This document shows positions 1-8,830 of a stretch of DNA of 64,000 bases, one piece after another. Below the pieces are notes generated by a model that worked only from the letters and a program-made list of their open reading frames with translations, was not told the DNA's origin and searched no databases. Every line of letters starts with the position of its first letter. The stretch's first letter is position 1. Location of the stretch: contig JAEPMJ010000002.1 of the NCBI GenBank assembly GCA_017644005.1, forward strand, positions 124,001-188,000, given 5' to 3'. The position numbers were made by a program, and so were the translations under genes. Source of the DNA: Rhizobiaceae bacterium. Its GTDB lineage: Bacteria > Pseudomonadota > Alphaproteobacteria > Rhizobiales > Rhizobiaceae.

Positions 1-90
1 GGCAATCAGCGCCAGCGCACCGAGCGCGACGCCCCCGAGACTGGCTGGCCGGAATGCGCCGCCCCGATTCTTGATCCCTCTTTCAGTCAT
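1..90 (-). CDS. N-terminus of a secreted protein, probably ABC solute-binding protein (partial)
   Basis: An open frame starts with ATG at 88-90 and runs off the left edge of the window. A good ribosome binding site (GGGAG) lies about nine bases upstream on the minus strand. The 30 visible residues begin with a charged stretch (MTERGIKNRGG) followed by an Ala/Gly/Leu-rich hydrophobic run, as in a signal peptide. It is divergent from a polyamine-type ABC importer that lacks a binding protein in this window, so a periplasmic binding protein is the natural guess. Too little sequence is present to name a family. Confidence 0.5.
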   Translation of the reverse strand, partial: MTERGIKNRGGAFRPASLGGVALGALALIA

Positions 91-276
91 AGTTCAGGTC
101 TCCCGTTCCAGATGGCACCCTGCCGCGCAATCGCCGGAGTCTTTTTGCGTCCTGAATGCTCCGTACGCCATGCACGCATTGACAAGGCATCTGATATGTT
201 ATCATTATAACTTCACTTATCAATAGTTATTCGAATACCAATCGAGGCTGGTAAATAGGCGCAAGCGGGGGAGCTA
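91..276. promoter_or_regulatory. Divergent promoter region with inverted repeat
   Basis: This AT-richer gap separates the minus-strand secreted protein from the ABC importer. A TTGACA hexamer at 179-184 is a plausible -35 for the plus-strand genes. An inverted repeat, GTTAT-CATT-ATAAC, lies at 198-211 where the -10 would fall. Its position suggests an operator, but no adjacent regulator is visible to assign to it. Confidence 0.4.
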
Positions 277-1374
277 ATGGCCGAGAGCATTGTCAGGCTG
301 GAAAAGGCACGAAAGGCCTTTCCGCTGCCCGAGGGAGGCACGGTTACGGCACTCGACGGCATTGAGCTTGAGGTTGCCCGCAACGAGTTCCTGACGCTGC
401 TTGGCCCTTCCGGTTGCGGCAAGACCACTCTGCTCCACGCCATTTCCGGCTTTGTGGAACTCGACGCGGGCAGGATCTTCGTCGACGGCGACGACGTCAC
501 CGAACGGCCTCCCCATAAACGCCCTGTCAATACGGTATTTCAAAACTACGCTCTGTTTCCTCATATGACCGTCGGCAGCAATGTCGGCTACGCGCTCGAC
601 ATCTCCGGCACTCCGCGGATGGAGCGCGACAGCCGCGTTGGTGAGGCGCTCGAAATGGTCGGACTGGGCGGCCTGCAGAACCGATTGCCGCGCCAGCTCT
701 CTGGAGGTCAGCAACAGCGCGTGGCTCTGGCTCGCGCAATTATTGCGCGGCCGAAACTGCTTCTTCTCGATGAGCCGCTTTCAGCACTCGATCGCAAGCT
801 GAGGCAGGCCATGCAGATCGAGTTGAAGACACTGCAGGCAGAACTCGGCATCTCATTCATCTTCGTTACGCACGACCAGGAAGAAGCACTGACAATGTCG
901 AACCGTGTGGCGGTGCTCGACGGTGGCGCGATTCAGCAAATCGATACGCCGCGCGCCGTCTACAACAACCCGGCCAACGAATTTGTTGCCTCCTTCATAG
1001 GCGCCAGCAACCTTTTTCGCGGAGCGGTCAAGGGCAACACGGTCGTTACGGCCGGCGGCGATGTGATCCAGGTATCGGTTGACACAACATCGATGAACCA
1101 GGTGACCGCGCTGCTGCGGCCGGAACAGTACGCAATCGCCAACGGCGAACGCGATGCCAGCGCCGCCTATATGGATGTCACTGTCCGGCAGATCGTCTTC
1201 ACTGGTGCGGGTTACGAACTCCACGGCGAAACGGCTAGTGGCCACACGGTCGTTGCAACCATCGCCGCCGCCCAGCAAACGCAGGTGGCAAACGCCGAAA
1301 CTTCACGACGCGCAACGCTCTCTTACGACCCGGCCGCCGTGCACCTGATCCCTGCCAGTGGAGGCAAGCCGTGA
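277..1374 (+). CDS. ABC transporter ATP-binding protein, polyamine/PotA type
   Basis: This is the cytoplasmic ATPase of a spermidine/putrescine- or Fe3+-type importer. It has 365 residues, the usual length. Walker A (GPSGCGKTT) is at about residues 43-51, followed by the signature LSGGQQQR and Walker [13 protein letters not shown]. The C-terminal third resembles a TOBE regulatory domain. A GGGGGAG sequence precedes the ATG closely. The stop overlaps the GTG of the next permease, so the three genes form one transcription unit. The substrate cannot be read from the sequence; polyamine or a small amine/carboxylate is inferred from the family. Confidence 0.9.
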   Translation: MAESIVRLEKARKAFPLPEGGTVTALDGIELEVARNEFLTLLGPSGCGKTTLLHAISGFVELDAGRIFVDGDDVTERPPHKRPVNTVFQNYALFPHMTVGSNVGYALDISGTPRMERDSRVGEALEMVGLGGLQNRLPRQLSGGQQQRVALARAIIARPKLLLLDEPLSALDRKLRQAMQIELKTLQAELGISFIFVTHDQEEALTMSNRVAVLDGGAIQQIDTPRAVYNNPANEFVASFIGASNLFRGAVKGNTVVTAGGDVIQVSVDTTSMNQVTALLRPEQYAIANGERDASAAYMDVTVRQIVFTGAGYELHGETASGHTVVATIAAAQQTQVANAETSRRATLSYDPAAVHLIPASGGKP

Positions 1375-2279
1375 GCGGGCCCTCACGGCGAGGGCGGGAG
1401 CGCGCGCAGCTCGGCTTCCTTCTTGGTCCGGTCTCGGCGTTCCTGACGATCTTCCTGGGCGGGCCGCTGGCCATCATGCTGATCTACTCGTTCCTCGCGC
1501 CAGGACTTTATGGCGGCGTGGAATGGCAGTTTTACCCGCACAATTTCGGTCGCATCCTCGGTTTCGCCGACCCGGAATTCGAGGATTTCGACCCTGTTTA
1601 TCTTGCCATCTTTCTGCGCTCGGTCCGCATAGCGGCGACGGTGGTCATCATCACACTGCTCGTCTGTTATCCCGCCGCGTTCCAGATCAGCCGGCTGTCT
1701 GAGAAGCGCAAGTCATTCGCGCTGTTTCTGATCACGCTGCCGTTTTTTGCCAGCCTGATCGTGCGCCTGTTTATTTGGGTGCTGATCCTGAAGAAGACCG
1801 GCTTCGTTAATCTGACCCTGCAAACCCTTGGAATCGTCGATGAACCGCTCGAACTGATCTATACCGAGGGCGCCGTGATACTCGGCATGGTCTACATTTT
1901 CATTCCGTTCATGTTCCTGCCCGTCTACGCCAGTGTCGAAAAGCTCGACTGGACGCTGGTGCGCGCGTCGCAGGACCTTGGTGCAAGCGGCTTTCAGACG
2001 TTCTGCCGCGTGATTTTTCCGCTCACGCTTCCAGGTGTGATTGGCGGCTCGATCATCGTGTTCATCCCTTCGCTTGGAAATTTCGTGGTGCCTGCCGTGC
2101 TTGGCGGCGCAAAAACACTGATGCTAGGCAACTTGATCGAGCAGCAGTTCCTGGCGGCTCGCAACTGGCCATTCGGAGCAGCGCTCGCAATGCTCGTGAT
2201 GTCGATCGTCCTCCTGCTGCTGTTCATCTACGTGCGCCACGAAACGCGGCGCGGCGATGACGCGCCGGGCATTCGTTAG
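1371..2279 (+). CDS. ABC transporter permease, PotB type
   Basis: An inner-membrane permease of 302 residues with about six hydrophobic segments. The EAA-like cytoplasmic loop lies near [24 protein letters not shown]. It starts with GTG inside the stop of the ATPase gene (GTGA), which indicates translational coupling. It would pair with the following PotC-like permease to form the channel. The N-terminus ([22 protein letters not shown]) is basic and then hydrophobic, as expected for the first helix. PotB class assignment rests on gene order and length. Confidence 0.88.
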   Translation: MSGPSRRGRERAQLGFLLGPVSAFLTIFLGGPLAIMLIYSFLAPGLYGGVEWQFYPHNFGRILGFADPEFEDFDPVYLAIFLRSVRIAATVVIITLLVCYPAAFQISRLSEKRKSFALFLITLPFFASLIVRLFIWVLILKKTGFVNLTLQTLGIVDEPLELIYTEGAVILGMVYIFIPFMFLPVYASVEKLDWTLVRASQDLGASGFQTFCRVIFPLTLPGVIGGSIIVFIPSLGNFVVPAVLGGAKTLMLGNLIEQQFLAARNWPFGAALAMLVMSIVLLLLFIYVRHETRRGDDAPGIR

Positions 2280-2291
2280 GAGGCGGACGAC

Positions 2292-3122
2292 ATGAACTTC
2301 GTACACAAACTCGGTTCCCTGAGCCTGATCGTCTACGTTTTCATCTTCTTCGCGTTCATCTACTTGCCGATCGCGCTGATCGTCATCTACTCGTTCAATG
2401 CCGACCCGGTGAACATGATGCGCTGGTCGGGATTCACGATCGACTGGTATCGTCAGATCTTCGGGTTCAGGAACGCATCCTCGGAAGCAGCCCTCTACAT
2501 CGAATCGACCGATCAGCTGCTCGCCGCCGTTCGCACCAGCCTCATAGTCGCAGCCTCAACGACAGCGGTCGCGACGGTTCTGGGTACCGCAGCTGCGCTC
2601 GCGGTTTTCCGCTACAGCTTCTTCGGCAAGCGGTTCTATCGCGTGCTTCTTTTCGTGCCCATGCTCATGCCCGACATCGTGCTCGGCATAGCACTTCTGA
2701 TCTTCTTCGTTGGCGTAGGCATCTCGCTTGGCGTCGGCACGATCATTATCGGCCAGTGCACCTTCCTGATCTCTTATGTCTTTATCGTGGTGTCGGCACG
2801 ACTCGCCGGAATGGACCGCACGCTCGAAAACGCTTCGGCAGATCTCGGCGCGGACGAATGGACCACCTTCAGGAAGATCACTCTGCCGCAGGTTATGCCG
2901 GGAGTGGTGGGCGGTGCATTGCTCGCCTTCATCATTTCGATGGACGACCTTGTCATCACCTATTTCATCTCTGGCACATCCACCCAGACACTGCCGATTT
3001 TCATATTCGGCATGTTGCGCCGCGGCATCAAACCGGAGGTCAACGCCATCGCGACGATGATGCTGCTGTTCTCCTTCGCGATCGCTGCCTTGGGCCTCTA
3101 CCTCAACAGACGCAAACGCTGA
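2292..3122 (+). CDS. ABC transporter permease, PotC type
   Basis: The second inner-membrane permease of the importer, 276 residues, with six predicted hydrophobic segments. A conserved EAA loop is present (ENASADLGADEWTTFRKITLPQV). A strong ribosome binding site (TAGGAGG) lies just upstream of the ATG. Phrases such as YSFNADP near the N-terminus and SMDDLVITYFISG in the C-terminal half are typical of PotC proteins. It follows its partner permease by 12 bases. Confidence 0.9.
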   Translation: MNFVHKLGSLSLIVYVFIFFAFIYLPIALIVIYSFNADPVNMMRWSGFTIDWYRQIFGFRNASSEAALYIESTDQLLAAVRTSLIVAASTTAVATVLGTAAALAVFRYSFFGKRFYRVLLFVPMLMPDIVLGIALLIFFVGVGISLGVGTIIIGQCTFLISYVFIVVSARLAGMDRTLENASADLGADEWTTFRKITLPQVMPGVVGGALLAFIISMDDLVITYFISGTSTQTLPIFIFGMLRRGIKPEVNAIATMMLLFSFAIAALGLYLNRRKR

Positions 3123-3136
3123 AGCGGACAGGAATA

Positions 3137-4258
3137 ATGAACAAAGAACGTGCCATCCGCGCCCGCGACCTTGGGCTGGACCTGCCCGGCATCCCGGGTC
3201 CCTACAACGCCATCACCGATGTGCCGGGACTGACGGTGGGTTACACGACGATTATCGAAAACAAACCACGGCCCGGCCGCAAGCGCGCGGCGCGCACGGG
3301 CGTTACGGCAATTCTGCCACGTGGTAATGAACCGGAACCGAAACCAGTCTGGGCAGGTGTGCACAGGTTCAACGGCAACGGTGAAATGACCGGCGCGCAC
3401 TGGATCGCCGATGGCGGTTATTTCGTAGGCCCGGTTCTGCTCACCAACACACACGCGGTCGGCATCGCTCACCAGGCGTCGATCCGCTGGATGCTGGACA
3501 AATACCCGGATATCTACGAGGTCGACGCACCGATCTGGCAGATGCCGGTCGTGTCTGAAACCTATGACGGTCTCCTCAACGATATCAACGGGTTGCCGCT
3601 AACCGAGGCCGACGTGCTCGCCGCCCTCGATGGCGCCGGGAGCGGTCCGGTGCGCGAAGGCAATGTAGGCGGCGGCACAGGCATGATCTGCTATGAGTTC
3701 AAGGGTGGCACCGGCACATCTTCACGTCAGATCGAGGTCGCCGGTAAAAAGCATGTCGTTGGCGCACTGGTGCAGGCAAACCACGGAATCCGTGACTGGC
3801 TGACTGTGCTCGGCGCGCCGGTTGGCCGGCACTTGACCGAAAACCGCGTGCTCAAGAACTCGGGCGAGCGCGGTTCGATAATCGTCGTCGTTGCTACAGA
3901 TATTCCAATGGCCCCGCACCAGCTGCAGCGCCTTGCGCGCCGTGGCACGATAGGTATCGGGCGCGGTGGCACCAATGGCGGCAACTCGTCGGGCGACATC
4001 TTCCTCGCATTCTCAACTGCGAACGAACGGCCACTGCCGCACCGCGTATCTGCCCGATATCAGATTGAGATGATCAACGACGACCTCTTCGATCCAATCT
4101 ACCAGGCGGCCGTGGAAGCCATCGACGAAGCAGTGGTCAATGCCATGGTCGCGGCACGGGACATGGGTGGCACCGAGCATGATATCGCACTCGTAAAAGC
4201 GATCGATCACTCGGCACTGGTCGAGGTCGTCGGCCACTACAATCGCCTGGCATCCTGA
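3137..4258 (+). CDS. P1 family peptidase (DmpA/BapA-type aminopeptidase or amidase)
   Basis: A 373-residue enzyme of the Ntn-like P1 family, whose members (DmpA, BapA, NylC relatives) remove N-terminal residues from peptides, beta-peptides or amides after autocleavage. The motif GGTNGGNSSGD holds the expected nucleophile and cleavage site; an N-terminal DVPGLTVGYTT motif is also typical. An in-frame extension upstream exists but overlaps the permease gene; the ATG at 3137, behind a GGACAGGA sequence, is preferred. It lies 14 bases after the ABC operon and probably belongs to it, suggesting that the imported compound is an amide or peptide. No signal peptide is seen, so it is probably cytoplasmic. 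Confidence 0.88.
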   Translation: MNKERAIRARDLGLDLPGIPGPYNAITDVPGLTVGYTTIIENKPRPGRKRAARTGVTAILPRGNEPEPKPVWAGVHRFNGNGEMTGAHWIADGGYFVGPVLLTNTHAVGIAHQASIRWMLDKYPDIYEVDAPIWQMPVVSETYDGLLNDINGLPLTEADVLAALDGAGSGPVREGNVGGGTGMICYEFKGGTGTSSRQIEVAGKKHVVGALVQANHGIRDWLTVLGAPVGRHLTENRVLKNSGERGSIIVVVATDIPMAPHQLQRLARRGTIGIGRGGTNGGNSSGDIFLAFSTANERPLPHRVSARYQIEMINDDLFDPIYQAAVEAIDEAVVNAMVAARDMGGTEHDIALVKAIDHSALVEVVGHYNRLAS

Positions 4259-4321
4259 GTTCGCGATCAAGGCGTTTTCCTGAACCCATCGTGGTTTCGT
4301 TCCAGGCGCTCGTGACCGTGG

Positions 4322-5731
4322 TCAGGCGCTCAACCGCCGCGCCATTTCAACGATCACGTCATAAGCGGTATCTGCATCAGCTTCGGTCATGTCGAACTGC
4401 CCAGCCTGAAACCGGATCGCAATTCGTCCGTCGACCCGCGTCTGAGTGAGGTAGATGCGACCGTCGTCGTTGATCGCGTTAACGAGCGCGATGTTGTGGC
4501 TGTCGGCCATTTCCCCGCCAAGGTGACGAAATGAAAACAGCGACAGTATCGGCTCGGTGACGAGTTCGAAATCCGCCTCGGCCGCCAACCGCCGCGCCAG
4601 CTTCTGCGCCCAGCGGACGTGGTTCCTGATCATCGTCTTCAGGCCATCAAGCCCATGGTGGCGTAGCAGGAACCATATCTTCAGCGAGCGGAAGCGGCGA
4701 CCGAGCGGCACGGTCCACTCCGAGTAGTTGATGATTCCGTCCCTGCCGTGTGTTTTCAGGTACTCCGGTTGCACGGCGAGCGTGCGCACAAGGTCTTCGG
4801 GCGAACGGATGAAATGCGCCGAGCAGTCAAACTGCGCGCCAAGCCACTTGTGCGGATTGAAGACAATCGAGTCCGCCAGTTCGATACCGTTCCAGATATA
4901 TCGAAACTCCTCACAGATCATCGCGGCACCTGCCCATGCCGCGTCCACGTGAAGATAGAGGTTGTATTTGTTTCCGACCTCGGCAATCGCGGCGATGTCG
5001 TCGCAAGCACCGGTTGAGGTGCCGCCTGCGCAGGCGATGATACCGGCCGGCAAAAAGCCAGCCTCGCGGTCGGCGACAATGGCCTTTTGAAGGGCATCGA
5101 CATCCATGCCACGCATCGCCCCCGAAATGGGAACGCGCACCAGATTGTCTTCGCCGATCCCCGACACCCAGACCGCCCTGTCGATCGATGTGTGCACCTG
5201 GTTCGAAGCGTAAACGCGCAACTGCCGATTGGCAGCGAGGCCCGCAGCGTTGCCTTTCCAGGCAAGGGCCCTTTCGCGCATGACCAGAACCGCCGACAGT
5301 GTTGCAGAGGATGCGCTGTCCTGGATGACACCGGCAAAGCTGTCGGACAGGCCGATTGCCTGCCGCAGCCAGTCGAGCACCTTGGTCTCCAGTTCCGTTG
5401 CAGCCGGTGAGGTCTGCCACAGCATGCACTGGGCAGCCATTGCAGAGACAAGATACTCCGCTACCACCGAAACGGGAGCTGCATTAGCCGGAAAATACGC
5501 GAAAAAGCGCGGATGCTGCCAATGCGTCATGCCCGGCATGACGATCTTCTCGAAATCGGCGAATATCGTCTCCATGTCCTCGCCCCTGTCGGGGGGCGAA
5601 GCGGCAATCTGACGGGCAATGTCGCCGGGTGCGACCTGCGAACGAACCGGCCGGTCGCGCAGCGATGCCCTGTAGTCTGCGCCCCACTGGGCCGCTTTAA
5701 GCGACCAGTCGCGAAATGCACTCTCGTCCAT
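4322..5731 (-). CDS. PLP-dependent aromatic-L-amino-acid decarboxylase family protein
   Basis: A 469-residue group II pyridoxal-phosphate decarboxylase related to tyrosine/DOPA/tryptophan decarboxylases. The PLP lysine is in the NPHKWLG motif, and HVDAAWAG holds the conserved cofactor-binding Asp and Ala. The N-terminal WQHPRFFAYFPANAAP segment is characteristic of the aromatic decarboxylase subgroup. It is the last of four minus-strand genes (hpaF, hpaE, hpaD, this gene) and starts 49 bases after hpaD, so it is probably co-transcribed. That context suggests that L-DOPA or tyrosine feeds the homoprotocatechuate pathway through an amine. Substrate specificity is inference. Confidence 0.85.
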   Translation of the reverse strand: MDESAFRDWSLKAAQWGADYRASLRDRPVRSQVAPGDIARQIAASPPDRGEDMETIFADFEKIVMPGMTHWQHPRFFAYFPANAAPVSVVAEYLVSAMAAQCMLWQTSPAATELETKVLDWLRQAIGLSDSFAGVIQDSASSATLSAVLVMRERALAWKGNAAGLAANRQLRVYASNQVHTSIDRAVWVSGIGEDNLVRVPISGAMRGMDVDALQKAIVADREAGFLPAGIIACAGGTSTGACDDIAAIAEVGNKYNLYLHVDAAWAGAAMICEEFRYIWNGIELADSIVFNPHKWLGAQFDCSAHFIRSPEDLVRTLAVQPEYLKTHGRDGIINYSEWTVPLGRRFRSLKIWFLLRHHGLDGLKTMIRNHVRWAQKLARRLAAEADFELVTEPILSLFSFRHLGGEMADSHNIALVNAINDDGRIYLTQTRVDGRIAIRFQAGQFDMTEADADTAYDVIVEMARRLSA

Positions 5732-5780
5732 CGCTTCCTCCTCGCCGGCTACCCCGTTAGTCGGAGAACCGGCTTCAGCG

Positions 5781-6761
5781 TCAAGGCGCGATGATCGGCG
5801 TTGCCTTGAGAGCAGACTCAGAAACCGGTGTTCCCCCGAACACCGATCCCTCTTCGAACCATGAGCGCGGCGCGGGCGCCCCCCACAGCGTCTGACGCTG
5901 CGGGTCCTTCAGATCCCAGCGGATCGGATCGAGATCCGGATCGACGGTCAGGTAGTCGGAACAGTATATCTCCACCCGGTGATTGTCAGGATCGCGAACA
6001 TACAGGAAGAATGCGTTCGAGATACCGTGACGACCCGGGCCACGCTCGATATTCGACAAGTAGCCAGTGGTCGACATCAGGTCGAGCAGGTCGATGATGT
6101 TGAGCGGCGTCGGTACCCAGAATGCGACATGGTGAAGGCGCGGGCCGGAACCATTGGTAAAGGCCAAGTCGTGAACCCCTCCCTTGCGGTGCATCCAGGC
6201 TGCCCACAAACGGCCGGTCTCCTCGTCTTCGGTATACTCCGTCACCCGGAAGCCGATATCGCTGTAGAAGGCCACCGATGCGTCCACATTCGTCGAGAAG
6301 ACATTGAAGTGGTCGATCCGGAGCGGCTTCACGCCGCGGTAGAGCTCAAATTTCTGATGAATAGGCTCCAGCTTCTCCATCCTGACGAAAAACTCGATCG
6401 GTACGCCGAGATTATCGCAGGTGCGCAGCGTCTTCGATTGATATGCCCGCTCGACATATTCAACCGGCATGCCCTTTCCGCGGAAATAGGCCTCGGCCTT
6501 TTCGAGGTCTTCTTCCGCGTAGAGCTTGAAGGCGAGATATTCCACCGATGGTTCGTTGGCACGGGTGAGAACCATACAATGGTGACCGCGCTCTTCCAGC
6601 GCGCGCAGAGTGATCGTGTCGCGGTCTTCATAGGTGACCTGCAGTCCCAGCGTGTCCGCATAGAATGCGCGGCTCTTCGTCAGGTCGGTCACATTGAGAC
6701 CAACGTGACTGAGCCGCACGACATTGAATGGCGGATGGAGATTTGGACTGGGTACGGGCAT
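5781..6761 (-). CDS. hpaD: 3,4-dihydroxyphenylacetate 2,3-dioxygenase (type I extradiol)
   Basis: This enzyme cleaves homoprotocatechuate next to its hydroxyl groups to give 5-carboxymethyl-2-hydroxymuconate semialdehyde. The 326-residue protein has two vicinal-oxygen-chelate modules, at about residues 14-130 and 145-270. Fe/Mn ligands are visible as His151 (RIDHFNVF), His210/211 (RLHHVAFWV) and Glu264 (HRVEIY), and the catalytic His is about 197 (GGVHDLAF). The spacing matches the Brevibacterium/Arthrobacter HPCD type rather than the LigB-type HpaD of E. coli. It sits between hpaE and the decarboxylase gene in one operon. Confidence 0.92.
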   Translation of the reverse strand: MPVPSPNLHPPFNVVRLSHVGLNVTDLTKSRAFYADTLGLQVTYEDRDTITLRALEERGHHCMVLTRANEPSVEYLAFKLYAEEDLEKAEAYFRGKGMPVEYVERAYQSKTLRTCDNLGVPIEFFVRMEKLEPIHQKFELYRGVKPLRIDHFNVFSTNVDASVAFYSDIGFRVTEYTEDEETGRLWAAWMHRKGGVHDLAFTNGSGPRLHHVAFWVPTPLNIIDLLDLMSTTGYLSNIERGPGRHGISNAFFLYVRDPDNHRVEIYCSDYLTVDPDLDPIRWDLKDPQRQTLWGAPAPRSWFEEGSVFGGTPVSESALKATPIIAP

Positions 6762-6813
6762 TTGGGTTCCTGCTCAGGTTCGCTTGGCGCCTCAGGCGGT
6801 CATGCGCGGATTC

Positions 6814-8331
6814 CTATCCGCCCAGCTTCGGGATCGCATGCGGCGCGGTCGCAATCGCGACATTCTTGGTTTCCATGTAGAAGTCGAATGACCAGTCGCC
6901 GCCGTCGCGGCCGAGCCCTGAGCTTTTCGCGCCACCGAACGGCGTTGGCAGATGGCGGACATTCTCCGAATTAACCCAGATCATTCCGGCTTCGAGCGCG
7001 TCTGAAACACGTAGTGCCCGCGTGATATCCGACGTCCAGACATAGCCAGCCAGGCCGTAGTCGGTATCGTTGGCGATGGAGAGCGCTTCCGCCTCATCCT
7101 TGAACGGAATAGCGGTCAGAACCGGGCCGAAAATCTCTTCCTGCGCAATGCGCATGTCGTTTCGTGCGTTGGTGAAAAGCGTCGGCACTATGTAGCAGCC
7201 CCCACCCGGTCCGTCATACTTGGTCCCGCCGGCCGCGATTGTGGCGCCTTCGCTCCGCGCGAGGTCGAAATATGAGAGTACCTTCTTTTCGTGCTCCGGA
7301 TGGATCAGCGGGCCGACAACGGTTTCGGGGTCTAGTGGATGTCCGATCCTTATGCGGCTTGCCTTCTCGGCAACCTTGGCCGTGAAGGAATCATAGATTG
7401 AAGCTTCGACCAGCAGGCGCGACGAGGACGTGCAGCGCTCGCCATTGAGTGAGTAGATCATGAACAACGCCGCATCTGCCGCGCGTTCGAGATCGCTGTC
7501 GGCAAACACGATGACAGGATTCTTGCCGCCAAGTTCGAAATGAACACGCTTCAGGGTGCCAGCGCCCTGCCCCATGATCATCTGACCGGTGCGGCTTTCG
7601 CCGACAAACCCGATAGCCTTGATCGCCGGATGCTCTGTCAACGCCTTGCCGGCGTCTTCACCGAACCCGTTGACGAGGTTCCAGACGCCCTTGGGCAGAC
7701 CCGCCCCCTCTGCGATCTCGATCAACAGGCTGGCCGTAAGCGGTGAAAATTCCGCCGGCTTGTGGACAACGGTGCAACCTGCCGCGAGCGCCGGCGCAAT
7801 CTTCCAGGTCGAAAGCATGAATGGCGTGTTCCACGGCGTGATGATGCCGACCGGTCCAATTGGCGAACGGCTCGTAACATTGAGCTGGTTCGGTGCCCGC
7901 AGCGCCTCACCGTCGCGGGCGAACGGTGCGCGGTCGGCAAAGAAGCGGAAGTTCTCAGCCCCGCGTAGCGCTGCCTTCGACATGAAGCGAATAGACTGGC
8001 CGGTGTCCATACTTTCGACGAATGCGATTTCCTCGGCGCGCGCCACGATGGCGTCGGCGATCGCATGTAACAGCTCCCTGCGCTTCGTTCCGTCCAGTGC
8101 CGACCATTCGGCAAATGCAGCTTTCGCGGCCCGCGCCGCGCGGTCGATGTCATCGCCGCCGCCGCACGCAACACTGGCAATAGGCTTCAGATCTATCGGT
8201 GAAATGCTCTCAAACGTTGCGCCGGATGCCGCCGGCACATTCTCACCATTGATGCGGTTCAGGACGCCCTTTTCACGAAAGCGAGCCAGATAGGCTTCAG
8301 CCTTCTTCAGGTTCTCGTTGAGTGCGGACAT
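6814..8331 (-). CDS. hpaE: 5-carboxymethyl-2-hydroxymuconate semialdehyde dehydrogenase
   Basis: An NAD-dependent aldehyde dehydrogenase of 505 residues that would oxidise the HpaD ring-cleavage product to the diacid. The catalytic Cys is in NGERCTSSSRLL and the general-base Glu in HFELGGKNPV. The Rossmann region includes PWNTPFMLSTWKIAPALAAG, as in HpaE proteins. The gene lies 12 bases after hpaF and 52 before hpaD. Assignment to HpaE rather than a general ALDH relies on similarity of motifs together with this context. Confidence 0.92.
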   Translation of the reverse strand: MSALNENLKKAEAYLARFREKGVLNRINGENVPAASGATFESISPIDLKPIASVACGGGDDIDRAARAAKAAFAEWSALDGTKRRELLHAIADAIVARAEEIAFVESMDTGQSIRFMSKAALRGAENFRFFADRAPFARDGEALRAPNQLNVTSRSPIGPVGIITPWNTPFMLSTWKIAPALAAGCTVVHKPAEFSPLTASLLIEIAEGAGLPKGVWNLVNGFGEDAGKALTEHPAIKAIGFVGESRTGQMIMGQGAGTLKRVHFELGGKNPVIVFADSDLERAADAALFMIYSLNGERCTSSSRLLVEASIYDSFTAKVAEKASRIRIGHPLDPETVVGPLIHPEHEKKVLSYFDLARSEGATIAAGGTKYDGPGGGCYIVPTLFTNARNDMRIAQEEIFGPVLTAIPFKDEAEALSIANDTDYGLAGYVWTSDITRALRVSDALEAGMIWVNSENVRHLPTPFGGAKSSGLGRDGGDWSFDFYMETKNVAIATAPHAIPKLGG

Positions 8332-8343
8332 CGTGGCTCCTGT

Positions 8344-8733
8344 CTATTCAGTGCCGCGCAAGCGCGTATGTATGCCGTTCTTCTTCCATGTCGTGACCGG
8401 ATCGATCTCGCAGATCTCGAAAGAGAGCGCGAAATAGGGCTCCGCCAGCAACTCGGCGCAGAATTCCGAAACGGCTGCGAAAATCCGGTCGCCGGCTGCC
8501 TTGCGCGTCTCCGCATCGCGTCCGATGCCGACTCTCAGCATCAGATGAACGAACGCGTTTTTTGGATCATCATCCGCGATCGAGTAGATTTCGCTTTTGT
8601 GGGTCCGCACGCGAATGGCGCCAATCTCGAATATCCCCGTTTCGAGAGCTGCCTGCCGAGTGACCTCGCACAACGCCTTGATGTCGAGGCGGCTGTCGAG
8701 ATTGGACGAATATTCGAAAATGAAGTGCGGCAT
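8344..8733 (-). CDS. hpaF: 5-carboxymethyl-2-hydroxymuconate delta-isomerase
   Basis: A 129-residue member of the CHMI branch of the tautomerase superfamily, which isomerises the HpaE product. The ATG at 8733 is chosen because it gives MPHFIFEY, exposing the catalytic Pro as residue 1 after Met removal, and because it lies eight bases after GGGAGGA. The alternative GTG two codons upstream would bury that proline. It is the first gene of the hpaFED-decarboxylase operon and is divergent from the DapA-like aldolase gene. Confidence 0.93.
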   Translation of the reverse strand: MPHFIFEYSSNLDSRLDIKALCEVTRQAALETGIFEIGAIRVRTHKSEIYSIADDDPKNAFVHLMLRVGIGRDAETRKAAGDRIFAAVSEFCAELLAEPYFALSFEICEIDPVTTWKKNGIHTRLRGTE

Positions 8734-8769
8734 ACGCACATTCCTCCCGCGGGCATTGCGCCAATTTGA

Positions 8770-8781
8770 TTAACAAGTTAA
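8770..8781. promoter_or_regulatory. Possible HpaR operator in the divergent hpa promoter
   Basis: The 97-base gap between hpaF and the DapA-like gene holds an inverted repeat, TTAAC-AA-GTTAA, within an AT-rich stretch that continues into ATATATA. It is placed where one MarR-type repressor could control both arms of the divergon. Assignment to the downstream HpaR-like protein is inference from position and symmetry only. Confidence 0.4.
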
Positions 8782-8830
8782 ATATATACCGGAAACTGTC
8801 AAGTCCCACGTTCGGAAAGGGGAGGACCAC

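Noticed and set aside
2756-3136. Long in-frame upstream extension of the P1 peptidase frame
   Set aside because: It lies inside the permease gene and has Arg/His-rich, non-family sequence; the enzyme's conserved N-terminus starts at 3137 behind a ribosome site.
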